A stretch of DNA of 64,000 nucleotides from Tuctoria greenei (GCA_036927565.1 JAYESD010000001.1:15376001-15440000); one strand, 5' to 3'; numbered from the stretch's first letter, positions 12,573 to 25,760 are shown. The notes: a model not told the origin generated them from the sequence alone. Numbers and translations are program-made.

Positions 12573-14405
12573 AGTTCAGATTGTGTACAAGCATTCAAAA
12601 GATTAGTATATCAACTTACAACAGCCCCATTTCTTGCTCAGCCAGACACGACAAAACCGTTCGATGTTTATTGCGATGCATCCGGCATCGTACTTGGCTG
12701 CATTCTGATGCAAGGAGGACGTGTGGTCACATATGGATTTCAACAACTTCGAAACCACGAGCAGCACTATCCGTCTCATGACCTTGAGCTTGCTGCCATG
12801 GTATTGGCATTAAAAATGTGGAGGCATTACTTGCTTGGAAATCTTGTACACCTCTACACCGACCACAAGAGCTTGAAATATATCTTCACGCAGAAGGAGC
12901 TGAATATGCGGGAACGAAGGTGGTTAGAGCTGATCAAAGATTACGAAATTGAAATTCACTTTGACCCCGGTAAAGCGAACGTGGTTGCCGACGTGCTTAG
13001 TCGGAAAGCCCATGTCCACAACATCACCATGGCTGAAATGGAAGATGAGGAACCAAGTCTATATGTGATTCCATATGGGGCTCTAAATAATCTTGCTCTT
13101 ATTCCCACCATACGAGAGGAAATTATTGAAGCCCAAAAGAAGGACAAGGGCATGTCACGCATACGAGAAAGAGTGCACAGCGGGGAGGTAAAATATTTCC
13201 GGAAAGATGATCATGGTACATTACGGTTCAAGGACCGGATAGTTGTACCTCGAGATGTTAAGCTCCAGAAGAAAATATTGGATGAAGCTCACATGTCAAA
13301 ATTTTCTATTCATCCAGGCATCAATAAAATGTATCAAGATTTGAAGGCCAAATTTTGGTGGACACGGATGAAGCGGGAAATAGTGAAGTACATATCTGAA
13401 TGTGATACGTGTCGGCGAGTGAAGGCCAACCACATGCGGAAAGCGGGACAGCTGCAACCGCTGAATGTTCCGGCATGGAAATGGGAGGATGTGAGTATGG
13501 ATTTCATAGTCGGATTGCCACTCACATTCCGGAAGCATGATTCGATTTGGGTGATAGTCGACCGAGCACACTTCATTCCGGTAAATGTCGGATTCAATGC
13601 CAAGAAATATGCTGAGTTGTACATATTAAGAATCGTGTGTCTACACGGTATTCCTCGCACGATTATTTCAGATCGAGGCTCGCTGTTCGTTGCTCGTTTC
13701 TGGGAGCAGTTGCATGCCTCGTTGGGTACTAAACTGATTAGAAGCTCCGCATATCACCCACAGACCGATGGACAAACCGAGAGGGTGAACCAAGTCCTTG
13801 AAGACATGTTGCGTGCGTGTGCCATCCACCACGGTAAAAATTGGGATGATCATTTACCATTGGCGGAATTCTCATACAACAACGGTTATCAAGCGAGTAC
13901 CAAGATGGCACCATACAAATCTCTCTACAGCCAGAAATGCCCCACGCCGCTGAATTGGTGTGAGTCTGGCGAGTGGGTGACGTCCGGGATTGATATAGTC
14001 AATGAAGTGGACGAACAAGTTTGGATCATTCAAGCGAACTTAAGAGCGGCTCAATCTCGACAGAAGAATTATGCGGACAAGTGGCATCGTCCGCTGCACT
14101 TCGACGTGGGTGGTCACGTTTATCTCCGCGTGTCACCGATGAAAGGAATTCATCGGTTTAGAGTAAAAGGTAAGCTTGCTCCCCGATTTATTGACCCGTT
14201 TGCTATCACGGAGAAGTGCGGACCTGTGGCTTATCGATTGGAATTACCGGCATCTCTTGCTGGTATACACGACATTTTCCATGTATCTCAGCTCCGGAAA
14301 TGTCTCAAGTTCACAGCTGCAGTCCACACCGACGAAATCGGCGAATTGCAACCGGATTTGACGTACTCAGAACATCCGGTTCAAATTCTCGACGAGAAGA
14401 CCTGA
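12573..14405 (+). pseudogene. RNase H and integrase of gypsy C
   Basis: One open frame (uninterrupted from 12573, 565 codons from ATG 12708) holds RNase H followed by integrase. The RNase H acidic residues are visible in 'VYCDASG', 'HDLELAA' and 'LYTDHKSLKY'. The integrase has the H-H-C-C zinc motif ('IHPGINKMYQDL ... CDTCRRVK'), then the D, D, E core in 'SMDFIVGLP', 'IISDRGS' and 'QTDGQTERVN'. Compared with gypsy B, four residues are missing after 'VIVDR' (near 13562), an in-frame 12-bp deletion next to the core. The C-terminal 'GKLAPRFIDPF' and 'VFHVSQLRKCL'-type segments are present. The frame ends at a TGA (14403-14405) within the chromodomain-like tail, where B has Arg. Confidence 0.88.
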
Positions 14406-14584
14406 ACCACGCGGAACTGCGCGCTGTGGTTTTATAAATTGTTATAGAGCAACCATACCACTGAAGAAGCGACATGGGAAACTGAAGAATATCTCCGCTC
14501 CAACTATCCGGATTTCTTATCGTCTCACATCCGGTAATTTCTCACCTACTTTCGTCTCTTCATTGTAATCTCGGGACGAGATTC
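14406..14584 (+). pseudogene. Chromodomain-like tail of gypsy C pol
   Basis: Beyond the TGA at 14403 the same frame continues with a chromodomain-like segment ending 'ATWETEEYLRSNYPDF'. One more TAG lies near 14444, in a position that reads Trp in gypsy B. Such tails can target integration to heterochromatin in chromoviruses. This copy is non-functional. Confidence 0.65.
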
Positions 14585-14601
14585 TTTTAAGGGGGGAGGA
14601 A
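14585..14601 (+). other. Polypurine tract of gypsy C
   Basis: ttttaaggggggaggaa lies directly against the 3' LTR start TGTGAAATCCC. It is the primer site for plus-strand synthesis and fixes the LTR boundary. Confidence 0.9.
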
Positions 14602-17600
14602 TGTGAAATCCCTAATTCCATAATGCAAACTTCAGTTTGGACTTAAAATTTTGAATGATATAAAGAATTAAAAAGGAAATGAGAAAAACAAATTTATTCA
14701 AACTCCAAATGAGGTAATTCAAAAAAATAAACTTAACTAGTGTACAAATGAAAAGTTAACATGAAGATTTCAGTTTGCCAATAGTCTCCAAATATTCCAA
14801 ATACTCTCCCTGCAAACTTTCAGAATTTTTGAAGCAAGTTTGCTATTTAATTCAATAGCTTCAGTAAATTCAACTCAAATTCAAATTTAAATTTGAATTC
14901 AAATGAAACTTTGTCAAATCAACAATCTTATTTCAGAATCAATTTCTACACCTTCAATTTAGCCTACCCGAAAATATCTAGGATTTTTGGAACATTATAG
15001 GTGGGAGAATCGAAGGACCAGTGAAGATAGACTTGAGGGGGGCAGTGGGACCCACTGGTCAGTGAGTCAAATACGTGTGCCGCCTCTCTCGGTTCTCACC
15101 GTGGCGCCAGCTCCCAACATGCAAGTGACACCGAGCTCCTTGCTTTCTTAAGTCGCCTCCAGCTGCATAAAGCACTTCCAAGGCTCCTCCACCTCCTCCT
15201 TATCCCTCCCTGGCCATCGAAGTAGAACCACCACCGTTCCTCTTTTTCCTGGCGCAAGAAACCGGCGATCAGCGCCCGTTTCTGCTCTTATCAAAATCGT
15301 CGATGCACGGTGCGTTTTAGCCTTTGTCTTCGACATTTTCAACTCACTTGCTTGATTGCGCAGCCCCCCTGAGTAGTTTTGGTGCCAGTCAGAGGCTCCC
15401 CATCAACGGACTTGAAGATTTTCGAGCCGCCGGCGTGCTCCCCTGCTTTACCGCCTCTCTGCAACCGTGGTGCCGCCGATATCTACCAAGTCACGAGCTG
15501 CTCCCAACAGCAAAAAGAAGCGCCTGTCAACCCTCTTGATCAAGGTGAAAACCCCATCCATTTTCATTCCTCCTCGAAGTAGAAATTCCATTTTTCGTTT
15601 CGGCCTAGTCCGAGCGATGATGCTAGGTTTTGTGTTTAATTCGGTTTGTACATGCAAACATTTTTTAATCCGGTTAAGGATTAGGGACTAGACCTCCACA
15701 CAAATCTGAAGACCAAATTTCAGAGCAACCCATCGAGTAATTTAGCCGAGAGTCGAGTTTTCGTAGCTGCCTTTTGAAAATTCCGACGGCTCACCGACGA
15801 AGTCGACGTTGCCGGCTTTTCCACTCAATTTGCGTCCTCTAATCATCCTCCCCAGGCTTCCAGGAAGCTTCCCGGTCATTTTCCAGCTTGCTCAGCCATT
15901 GTTTGAGGCTTGCCGACATCACCAAAACCCTAGCTCCGCTCGCCGCCGTCGAGACCACATCTCCGGCCGCCAATCGTTGTCGGGAACCGTACCTTTTTGT
16001 TCTCCGTCGGATTTCAGGTGGGGTGGCAATTTCAGGTGGGGGTCGCTGGCGAGTGGCCGCTGTTGGATGCCGCCGCGCGCCGCGCCCGAGCGCCGCTGGC
16101 GTGAGGTGGAAGGAGACCCCGAGGAGCCCAGCCGTCAGCCTAATGCGTTCGTGCCTTGGATCAGCTGCGGCCCGGTGATCAAATGTGGCTATGCCCGTGA
16201 ACTTTATAGCCCCATGTGGTTTGCTCCTGATTGGCCCATTTAAAAACCCGTGGGCCGCTTCCTTATTCAAATTTCCCCATGTAAATTAAATTCCAGATTT
16301 GGTCCCCACTTTGAAAATCCATATGCCCTAGTAGAATTGTCCAAAAAATCCCAAATAAATTTTGTTGGAACCAGGATTATCTGTACTTTCAAGTGGTGCA
16401 CTTAGATTTGTATGAAAGCCCATAGGAATTTCTCCATAATTCAAATAAGAAAAATGCTTATAGAATTAATTTCTATAGTTCTGCTCTTTGGAAAATTACC
16501 AAATTTTTCAGAATCTTCATTTGAATATCATTGAACTCCAGCAATATCATAATACCGGTATTGATTCACTTGCATAATTCTTTGCATATCGATTAGCTGC
16601 CGAGCTCAAGAGGATCCCGGAGCTGCTTGAAGTCATCCCCTTGGAGATTAACTTTGATACCGTCTCACAACCAGGCAAGCCCCGGGTTGTATTTAAGCGC
16701 TATTACAAAATTTTGATTTGTATCACCTATGTCTAGGGTGAGTTATGTACATTAGGGCTTAGGTGATTGAAAACCCAATTGCATTACCAGATCAACCCAT
16801 AGAGCATTTGGGTAGTTGTTAAGTCATCGTGTAGATTATGCTATGCTAAATATTGTATAGTATTTTGTAGAATTCGAGTAGTTGGAATCTACTCGCATGG
16901 CTAGGACTTTTTCACAAGGGATTGGTTCAAAGAAAATGGAGTAATTATCTGAAAATGAGACCAGGCAGGGGCGTAGGATGTAGCAAGATGTGGTCTTGGG
17001 TGCGTAGCCCTACCTATGTCGGTTATGAACCGATCCTTATGCTGCCCTGCTGAGCAAGTTTGAACTGTACCAGAGTCATACTTGATATATGGGGTCCAAG
17101 AAACCGATGTACCTTGGGAAGCCTTTGTTAATACTTTTTCGATCGCCTCAGGCTTTTGGTCGTAGCACAGTAGATGGAAACTCGCTCACGACATTTTCAC
17201 AGCGGAAAGGTGCACCATGAGTGGGAATACTGTCCTAGACGATTGAATTGATTCAACTTGGGCGGAACTTGAGAAAGGTGGTTGCGTAAGATGTCCGTGG
17301 AGTGCACCTATGTGACTTCCAGTACAGGCGTACGTGTCGTGTATTCCGGGTATGTTTGATTCGAATCACCGTCCCTAATGGATATGAGTACCACTTGTTC
17401 ACTAAGTTGTGATGTAGTAATACTTGCACTTGAGATGATAATTAATTTCTGCTGTTATGAACATTATATTATCATGGTATTCCTATGTTGTATGTATTAG
17501 TATAGTGCTCACTAAATTTATTTTTCTACCTTGGGCATGCAGCATCGTGATGAAGCTTTTCTTGTTTGATTGTGGAGTTACGATGTTGTCCCAGACAAGG

Positions 17601-18123
17601 TTTAAACTATTGCTATAAATCTGAAAATAAGGACCCACATTTAGGCGACTCCATTATGCAAATCTGCCATCCTATGTTTATGTCTTTACCCTCATATAGA
17701 GTTTCATGTTTAGGTGATACGGTTAAGTCTTGTTGAGCCTTCATGCTCATGATTGCTATATAAGTTGTTTTGCAGGTACTAACTTCTGTGCTTATGATTA
17801 TGCTTGTCCGATGAGACTCGGGACTCTCCGAGTGATATACTCATGTGGGAACCATGCCGCTACTGTTTGGTCTTCGTGGCTAGTGAGGAGCGTCTGTGGG
17901 CTGGACGACTTCTCTTTTGCTTATTAGACTTGAGTACGAGAGTTGTAATCTTATCTTCCCCTGTAATTTATTTTTATATAAACTATTTGTAAGCTAAACA
18001 TCTTTGTAGATTTCAGCAAATGATTTATGTAATATGTGTTCTTTTACATGTGTGATGTTTGGTGCCGCATCGCACGGCACCACCCAATGCGATTCCTGGA
18101 AAGTGTGGACTCCAGCCCTGACA
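14602..18123 (+). repeat. 3' LTR of gypsy C
   Basis: 3522 bp, TGTGAAATCCC...ccagccctgACA, followed by the target duplication ATCAC. Relative to the 5' LTR it lacks about 745 bp at the junction near 16543 ('gaactccag|caatatcataat') and has many substitutions. The open frames at 15809-16243 correspond to the chance frame in the 5' LTR. Confidence 0.92.
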
Positions 18124-18128
18124 ATCAC

Positions 18129-18164
18129 TATCTTTCCATTCCCAAGGGAAGACCCGGAGATGCC
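18129..18164 (+). pseudogene. Copia gag continuation (SIRE-2), 36 bp
   Basis: This reads YLSIPKGRPGDA, continuing the gag frame interrupted at 3845 by gypsy C. It is cut at 18165 by the gypsy A LTR. The last five bases, ATGCC (18160-18164), are the expected target duplication of gypsy A; its partner should lie beyond the right edge. Confidence 0.75.
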
Positions 18165-20944
18165 TGTGACACCCGGTTCCAAAAAATGAACCAAGCATAA
18201 TGCATATGTGTGCCCAGGATGTTTAAAACACATACACAGGTAATTCACAAATGATAAACAGATTATAACCATGTCTCAATTAATAATACTAATAATAGTA
18301 TCTTATCATAAACCAAATAGTCTCGAATACAAACTCAAATGAAACTGCAGCGGAAAATCTAAAATCTAATGACTTCAACTCCACATGAAAGTTTGACGGT
18401 AACACACACGCCTAGAACTACTCAAAGTCTTCCTGGTACTCAACTTGGTCACCTGCGTCTAGATTTGGTGGGGGAATAGCAAGGGTGAGCACATGTCATA
18501 CTCAGCAAGTGTGGGAAAGTATGACATGTAGCCTAAACAAGGGATAGTAATGAACAATGGCTAATTGCACAAAAGTACATTCAAAACAGTTGAAAATGCA
18601 ATTATATCATTATTAAGTGTGGTCCATCACAAATAACCCAAAATAACATCAATTTCAACTAAAATAACTATTTCCAGAAATAATGAACCATATTCAACTC
18701 ATAACTGCTCATTTGTCTCAAATTCATCAATTCCATATACCAAAGCCAATTAACAAACCAATACTGATTACCAATTCAATTTCAGCCATTAAACCGTATT
18801 TAAGTCCATATTCTAATCATGTGAGGGTCCAGTTTGCTACTGACCGATAGAACGACTATCATGATAGTTTTAGACACACTCTGCAGAGGTTGTACCACTT
18901 TACCCATAAGTTCATGATTTCATCACCTTTCGATGACTATGGAATCTCAATTATGCCGTCTCACACTTCCTTAGGTGTGTGGCCAAGAGATCACAAAATA
19001 GCCTTTACAAAGTGATTACAAGCCTATTTAGACCCCACTGAGGTTTCACCAGTGGTGATATCTCCAACTGAGCACATCCAACCAAGGGCCCCCTCTTAAG
19101 ACATTCGGATCCGAGGGTAGTCCCACCAATCTCAACAAACCCAATTCGACTACCCCTTCCCCGAGCATTCTTAATGGTCCAAACAGCACTGGCAATTCAC
19201 TAATTAGTCAGCTAAGCTGCACCCATAATTGGCCTTGTGGTGACATTGTAAATCCTGGATGGTCGTTCCATGAACTGGTCCTTAGATCTAAAGCAAGCAA
19301 AACCACCGAAAATAGTCCAACCCATTCCACATTACCGACTTGCTTAGATCCCTAGGCACCATGTTGCTAAAGGTCATTAATATCAATTCTCATCATTCAC
19401 ATATTCAACAGTTCATAATTAAGCATTGTAGTTGATTCCCAAACCCAATTGAGCATAGCGAAGCAAAAAGTGCAGAATACCCTTCCCGACTTCTCTACAT
19501 AGTGTTCAAGCGACAAGGGATGTCATACAAAATTAGTAAACTCCTAAAATTGGGTTTTTCCCATCATATTGACACAAGCATGCAGTTTTACAAACAAAAC
19601 CTTTAAAACAGGATCAATATGGTCAAGGGCACTTGCCTGGTTCTTGAGCTTGGTTTGGATCAAAGGCTTCATAGTTCTGGTTTTGCATGTCCTTGAAAGC
19701 ACTCTCTACGACAATTCCTTCTATTCCGAGCAACAAACATGCAAAACACACAATTCAATCAAATAATGCTCATATAGTACTCAATATGCCATGATATGCA
19801 TGATTAATGCAATTGTGAGGTAAAACTTGTTAATGGATTGCTAATAATGTTTACTAACTAGTTACAATCGTTTCTAACAAGTTTGGAATTGATTTGAGTT
19901 GAATTGGAGTTAATTCAGCACAGTTCAGATTCAGAGGCCAGACTAGTCCGCCATAGGGACCGGACTAGTCCGCACTACGCAGACTTCAAAATTAGGGTTT
20001 TCCTATCCTAAGAGAATTAGGGTTGAATTTGCATGAAAACTCGAATTTAGAGGGTATACCACGTGTTTAGAGATCCAAAGGTCAAGGTTTTGACGTGAGG
20101 CTTTGGATCTTGGCAATTAGGGCTTGATGGAGATGAGTTGATGAAGAGTGGTGATGAAGAAAGTCAATTCGTCAAAGAATCGATGAAGATTGATCTTGAT
20201 TGGTCCTTCTTTGTGTTTCTCTCCTCCTACTTGCCTCTGGACTTGATCTTGACAACGACACAATGCAAGGGTGGCAGCAAGGAGTTTTCAGTTGGGGTGG
20301 AGAGGTGTGAGGCATTGGGTTGTTTGAATAGAGGTGGAGAGTTAAGGTTTTGGGGGTGATTTCCAAGTAGAATTTGGTGGGGGACATGTAGGGGCTGAGG
20401 TGGGGTCCCCTTGGGCTTCTCTGGGGTGGGGCACCAAGTTCCTAGGCCCAAATTAGGACATTTACCCAAGAACAAACCGTGGAGAAATAATGGGATCCGA
20501 GTTGATTCCCGAGGGCTGGACTAGTCTGCGATAGGGACCGAGCAAGTCCGTTTGGCAACAGAGGAAAAATCGGACTAGTCTGGTGTATAAGGCCGGACAA
20601 GTCCGGGGTTTCAAAGAAAAAGGCTTTCCGGACTGAAATTTTGGATACAATCGGACTAGTATGCTTGAAATTAGACAAGTTCGGACAACATCAGAGCCAT
20701 CAACGGACTAGTCCGCAAACTGTGCCAGACAAGTCCGGACTCTGAAGAAACTGGATTTTTTAAATCATAAGGGCAATACCGGACAAGTCCGGTTCAGAGG
20801 CCGGACAAGTCCTTACTCTGACACACTGAAAATTTCCAGATTAAGCCCAAATTCATTTTAATCTTGTTCATTTTTACATGGCTTGATGTTAAACATGTAT
20901 GAGGATGTATGCAGTGCATTATGCATGAAAATGAGGGCATTACA
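18165..20944 (-). repeat. 3' LTR of gypsy A
   Basis: 2780 bp. In minus orientation it starts TGTAATGCCCTC and ends ggaaccgggtgtcaca. Between 19930 and 20820 it carries about twelve copies of the module cggactagtccg / cggacaagtccg, the same module as in the unrelated copia LTR at 2262-3544. The left end matches the LTR piece at 1-2261. Open frames here are short, and I see no gene of its own. Confidence 0.88.
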
Positions 20945-20961
20945 AACCTACCCCCCTTAAA
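20945..20961 (-). other. Polypurine tract of gypsy A
   Basis: On the minus strand ttttaaggggggtaggtt abuts the LTR start, as expected for a plus-strand primer. Confidence 0.8.
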
Positions 20962-21782
20962 ATGAATCTCGCCCTCGAGATTCAACGCAAGAGGAAAGAA
21001 ATAGGGAAATTCTTTCTTGAGATCATCTTCTCGTGCCCAAGTTGCTTCTAATTTTGTATGATGCTTCCATTGCACTTTATACCATCGAATCACCCTATTC
21101 CTTGTGACCTTCTCCTTAGTGTCCAAAATTTTGACGGGTTGCTCGACATAGGTCAAATCCTCCTCAAGCTCCAAATCTTGCATCAGTACTTGCTCCTCCG
21201 GAACCCTCAAGCACTTCTTGAGTTGAGAAACATGAAACACATCATGAACATCAGGAAGATGTGCTGGCATCTCCAACTTATAGGCTACTTCTCCCCATTT
21301 GTCCAAAATCTTGAATGGTCCAATATAGCGAGGTGCCAACTTGCCTTTGACATTAAACCGCTTGTAACCTCGCATGGGTGATACTTTGGGATATACGAAG
21401 TCTCTCACCTCAAAAGATAGGTTTCTTCGTCTATTATCTGTGTAACCCTTCTGTCCTGACTAATTGGCTCTCAATTTTTCGCGGATCATCTGAACTTGCT
21501 TTTCGGCCGCCTGGATCACATCAGGTCTAAATACTTGAGTCTCCCCTGTATCATTCCAAAATAAGGGTGTTCTACACCTTCTCCCATACAATGCTTCATA
21601 TGGCGACATCTTCAAGCTTGTTTGATAACTGTTGTTGTTGGAAAATTCAGCATATGGCAAGCTTTTGTCCCAACTTCCTCCATACCTTAGCGCACAGGCT
21701 CTTAGCATGTCCTCCAGTACCTTATTTGTCCTCTCGGTATGTCCATCCGTCTGGCGATGATATGCAGAACTGAAATTCAATT
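20962..21782 (-). pseudogene. Integrase C-terminus and chromodomain of gypsy A
   Basis: Read on the minus strand from 21782: 'FSSAYHRQTDGHTERTNKVL' (with the integrase catalytic Glu in 'TERTN'), 'EFSNNNSYQTSLKMSPYEAL', then 'GKLAPRYIGPFKI', 'VFHVSQLKKCL' and a chromodomain-like 'RNRVIRWYKVQWKHH...ATWARED'. There is an in-frame TAG near 21460, in 'LRAN(stop)SGQKGY', separating two otherwise open frames. The second frame runs on through the polypurine tract and about 150 bp into the LTR, ending at 20794. The N-terminal side of the enzyme is at 37505-37734, displaced by gypsy B. Confidence 0.85.
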
Positions 21783-24700
21783 TGTGGGGACCGAGGTCTC
21801 GACATCCAAGGATCTCATTGGGTGGTGTCGTGCGATGTGACACCCAACAGTATACAAGAAAAGAACGAGAATAAAATACAATACCAAGTTTTTATTTATT
21901 TATAAATACATCATAGCTACGCTCTCGGCACTAGCTATGAAAAAGCAAAGTCATCCATGTCCTGGATGCTTTGCACTAGCAACACCAAACTTACGACGGC
22001 GTGCAGGGCTCCCACTCGACTGTAAACCCTGGCGGGGGTGCAGTCTCGCCGTCGAACCCGTCATTAGTCGTGTAATCTGCAAAAACTTGTTAACTGCAAA
22101 CGTGAGCTTAAGGCTTAGCAAGACTAACCCGTCTCACTAGACATATGCAGGGTGAATACTAAGCATAGGTAAGGTAAAGCAGTAAAGGACTCGCCTACAA
22201 GTCGATCCTTAGCTTTCAAGTTATTATCAGCAGCTTACCAGTTTAATGAAAGTAACTTTAGTGATCATATTGGGCAGCAATCAAACTTCCAAAACAATTA
22301 TAATTCAATACATCATATTCTCCTGACTTCTTTAGTATTTACTACGTCACAGCACAGTGAACAAGTGGTACTCTATTACCGTGAGGGACGGTGATTGCAA
22401 TCAGGACACACCCAGACAACACCACACATACACACTTTTGGATGTGCCAGCGAGTACTTACAATAGTACCTACATAACAATTCAGTACTAGTCGTATATG
22501 GCCACCTTTCAGCCAACACTTGAATGTCGAATCGGTCGATCTGTCACGGGCAGGAGGTCCCTGTGTGGGGCATACTCTGACGTGCCCACCAGCTGATTTA
22601 CACCTTGCTGCCCTCAACCTATGCCTATAAAATGGAACGGTATGCCTCGACAAACCAGTATCAAGCTACGTCAGTTTGCTGGAGCCCATTTCTCCAGTAT
22701 GTCACCGATACAATTCAAGCTTGTCCAGCAGGGCGGCACACGGATCGTCCTCAATCAACACAAGCAGGGCTTCGCACGTGAGACCACGTCTCGCTGCATC
22801 CTACCCGTTGCTCGGTCTCAATTTCATATTCATAAATCATTTCTTGATCCAATTCATCCTGTGTGGTAAAATCCTATCTCGCGAGTAGATTCCAACTACT
22901 CGACTTCTACCGGATTCCGATGAACATAACCATGGCAGTTTCTTCTCATCGGGCTGTAGACCTACCCAATACTCCATGAGATTTGTGGGTCATGCAAGTG
23001 GATGTCAAACACCTTAAATGTAATGCACAAACATTTGAAGACGTTAGGTGAATGAAAACTGCAAAGACACTATAAGGAACTTAAATGCAAACCGGGGCTT
23101 GCCTGAAAACTAGTCCAGGTCCAAGTTAGTCTCCGGTAGATGGACTCCAAAGCTTTCGGCTGCTCCTCGACTTCAGTTACAACACGATATGCATATATTA
23201 TATATGAATGACTTTGAAAATAAATAATATGTTTAAAGTCACAAGCTAATATCTTGTGATCAAAATAACATAATGATCTTAATTGGCTTTGGAACTTTTA
23301 TGGTAGATACTAGGGACTATAATGGAGACTCTTTCAAAGAACAGGAGATGATCAAGGAAGTTTATTATCTCTAAAAATTATGGCAAGCAATAACCTTCTC
23401 TGAATTTTGGTTGAAATTCTGGAGGTCTATCATGGCTACCAGTGGTTGTACCATGCAGAGGGGGTCTCACTGGTTCTAGGAAAATTTGTTTCACAAATTT
23501 CTAGGCTTCCAACAGGGATAAATTGATTTTACAAGTTTGGGAGAATTTCTGAAATGGTTTCTGTATTTTTCCCAATTTTTCAATTACATAGAGATTTGCA
23601 CAAGGATCAACACAGTAAATGAATTCCAATGAATTTGAAATTTCTACTGGAGATCAAGTGTATTATTAAGAGTGTTCTGACCAAATTTGGGAATTTTCCA
23701 ATTAGAAGAAAAGGAGTAACTAATTTCCCAAGAAGTTAGTTCAAAGGAATTAATTATGAAAATTCTAGGAGTTTCATGTCCAACAAATAGCGTCACTGCA
23801 AGGTTGAGGCTGAGATGAGTATAACAGAATTTATTTGGAAATTTTTTAGCAAATCTACTAGGAGTAATGAATTTTAGAAGTTTAATAGAATCCTGTAATT
23901 ATTTTCCAATGGGAAAAATTAAAATAACGTGGCTGGGCCCACTAGTTTAAAATCAAACCAATCGCAGCTGGGCCACACATGGGCCATAGGGTTCAAATGC
24001 GCAGCTGTAAACGATCCAGAGCCACAGCCGATCCGCGCGCTCGCACGCATCGCTGACAGGCAGAGCCCACGGTCATCTTCTACCTCCCGACGCGCGACGT
24101 GGCCGCGTCGGCACTGCGCCGGCAATCTCGCTGGTTCCAATTTCCCGGTCTCCTCTCTACTTTCCACTTACCGCCTAACCGTTTTCCAGGGTGCTGAGCA
24201 CGACGGAGGGGTCGCCGAACGCCGACGATGCCCGGAACACCGTGCGCGACGGCGGCGGCGGAGCTAGGGTTTCAGCGATGGCCGGATTCGCTTGGAAATG
24301 GTGTGAGAAGCTCGGGAAAAGGCTAGAAATGTTCCTGGGAGCATGGGGATGATAATTTGGAGGTGCAAACGCCATGGAATAGTCGTCAATCACAAGTTCA
24401 AAGGCGTGCTGGCGGTTTCTTCATGACGGCTACCAAAACCGGCGTAATATAGCCATTCCTCGATGATTGTTTCTGATTTTTGTTCATGCAAAACCACAAG
24501 GAGGCTAGCAAACCAATATGTGACTGGATTAAAAGATAGTTACATCTAGGAAACGAATTGCAAGGTGAACCTAGGAAAAGCGTTTAAAGATGCCAAAAAG
24601 GAAAAGAGGATTTCATGCTCGATAAATGATTGACCTAGGAACGGTTTTCACCGTGAGCAAGGTGGTGTCCTGGTGCTCCGTTTATCTATTGATGTCGAAG

Positions 24701-25741
24701 CGTGAAACGGCCTAGGCTGCTGGAAACAAGGTGGACAGAGAGCGACGTCCTCGGCGGCCCAACGATGACGACAGTGGAACTTCAAAATACGGGCCAAACA
24801 AGGAACAACACGATGAGCCAAAGGGTGTGGATGGTAGAGCATAGCCTTGACGTCATGTTTGTTGTTTGAATCGAAGAGAAATAAGGAAAGAAGGAGGCGC
24901 TCACTGGGGAGGAACGGAGGCGGTGGTACTCTACTTCGCGGGCGGGGGGGGGGGGGGGGGGGGGGGGAGAAAAAGTGGTGGCGTTGTTGTCCTTGTCGAT
25001 GCTGTGAAGAAGGGGCCAGGGGGGGATAAGTAGGATGTCGGGGTGCTATCAAACTGGCAAGCAGCTCGCTAGAGCTTTGCATGCATGCGGTGTCGAGCGG
25101 AGCGGCGACGGGATTTCGGCGGCAGAGCACTCATGTACATGTGTCTATGACTAGTGGGTCCCCCTGCCCCTTAAGCCGATCCTCTCTGGAACTTCAATTC
25201 CCCTACCAAACTTGATCCAAAAATCCTAGATTTTTGTGGAGAGGCCAATTTAAATATGTAGATTCATATTTTGAAATTGGATTTCATTCAAGTGAAATTC
25301 AAATTCAATTTTGAATTTGCTAAGCGTCTCAAATAAAATAGCAAATGGAATTCAAAAATCTTGAAACTTTGCAGGAAGGCTATTTGGAATATTATGAGGC
25401 CATGGAAAAATGTATAGCCTCAGATTTGAATATTTTGACGGGGCTTAAATGTACAGTAGCTATATTCAAGTTTTGAAATAATTTGAATATATTTAGTACT
25501 GCATAGTGTTTTGCCCTTGCAAATGTCCATTCAATAAATTCCAAAATTTGCATAAAGGTCACTTGAATTATCCTAGGGTCATTAGTGAAGTCCATCCCTT
25601 ATGTTAATAAAATTTAAGTATGATTGAAAGAAAGATTCTTGATGATATCAAGTTCATGAGTGCAACCATAATTGATCTCCACTATGGTTGATAACAAACT
25701 AGTAACTGAACTTTATATTAAGTAAAAACTGGGATTTTACA
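21783..25741 (-). repeat. 3' LTR of gypsy B (left copy)
   Basis: 3959 bp. In plus coordinates it starts tgtggggaccgagg and ends gggattttaca. It matches 33614-37499 along its length with many small differences. A G run of about 25 bases near 24941-24967 is absent from the other LTR, which reads 'gcgagagggaag' there. That suggests slippage or a sequencing problem. Confidence 0.92.
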
Positions 25742-25760
25742 TTATTCCCCCCCTTAAAGG
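25742..25760 (-). other. Polypurine tract of gypsy B
   Basis: On the minus strand cctttaagggggggaataa abuts the LTR start TGTAAAATCCC. Confidence 0.88.

Larger units (their letters stand above)
3846..18123 (+). mobile_element. Ty3/gypsy chromovirus-like element C, complete but degenerate
   Basis: A full LTR retrotransposon of 14,278 bp bounded by TG...CA LTRs. The 5-bp target duplication ATCAC is at 3841-3845 and 18124-18128. Order: 5' LTR, primer-binding site, 1.9-kb leader, gag, zinc knuckle, protease, reverse transcriptase, RNase H, integrase, chromodomain-like tail, polypurine tract, 3' LTR. The order RT-RNase H-integrase fixes it as Ty3/gypsy. Very long LTRs plus a chromodomain-like C-terminus suggest the Tekay/Del branch, which is inference. 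At least six stops or frameshifts disrupt gag-pol, so it cannot move on its own. It sits inside the gag of SIRE-2. Confidence 0.93.

Noticed and set aside
23929..25130. Frames of 82-160 codons in the gypsy B LTR, with counterparts at 35723-36865
   Set aside because: They are in non-coding LTR sequence, differ between the two LTRs, and show no domain.
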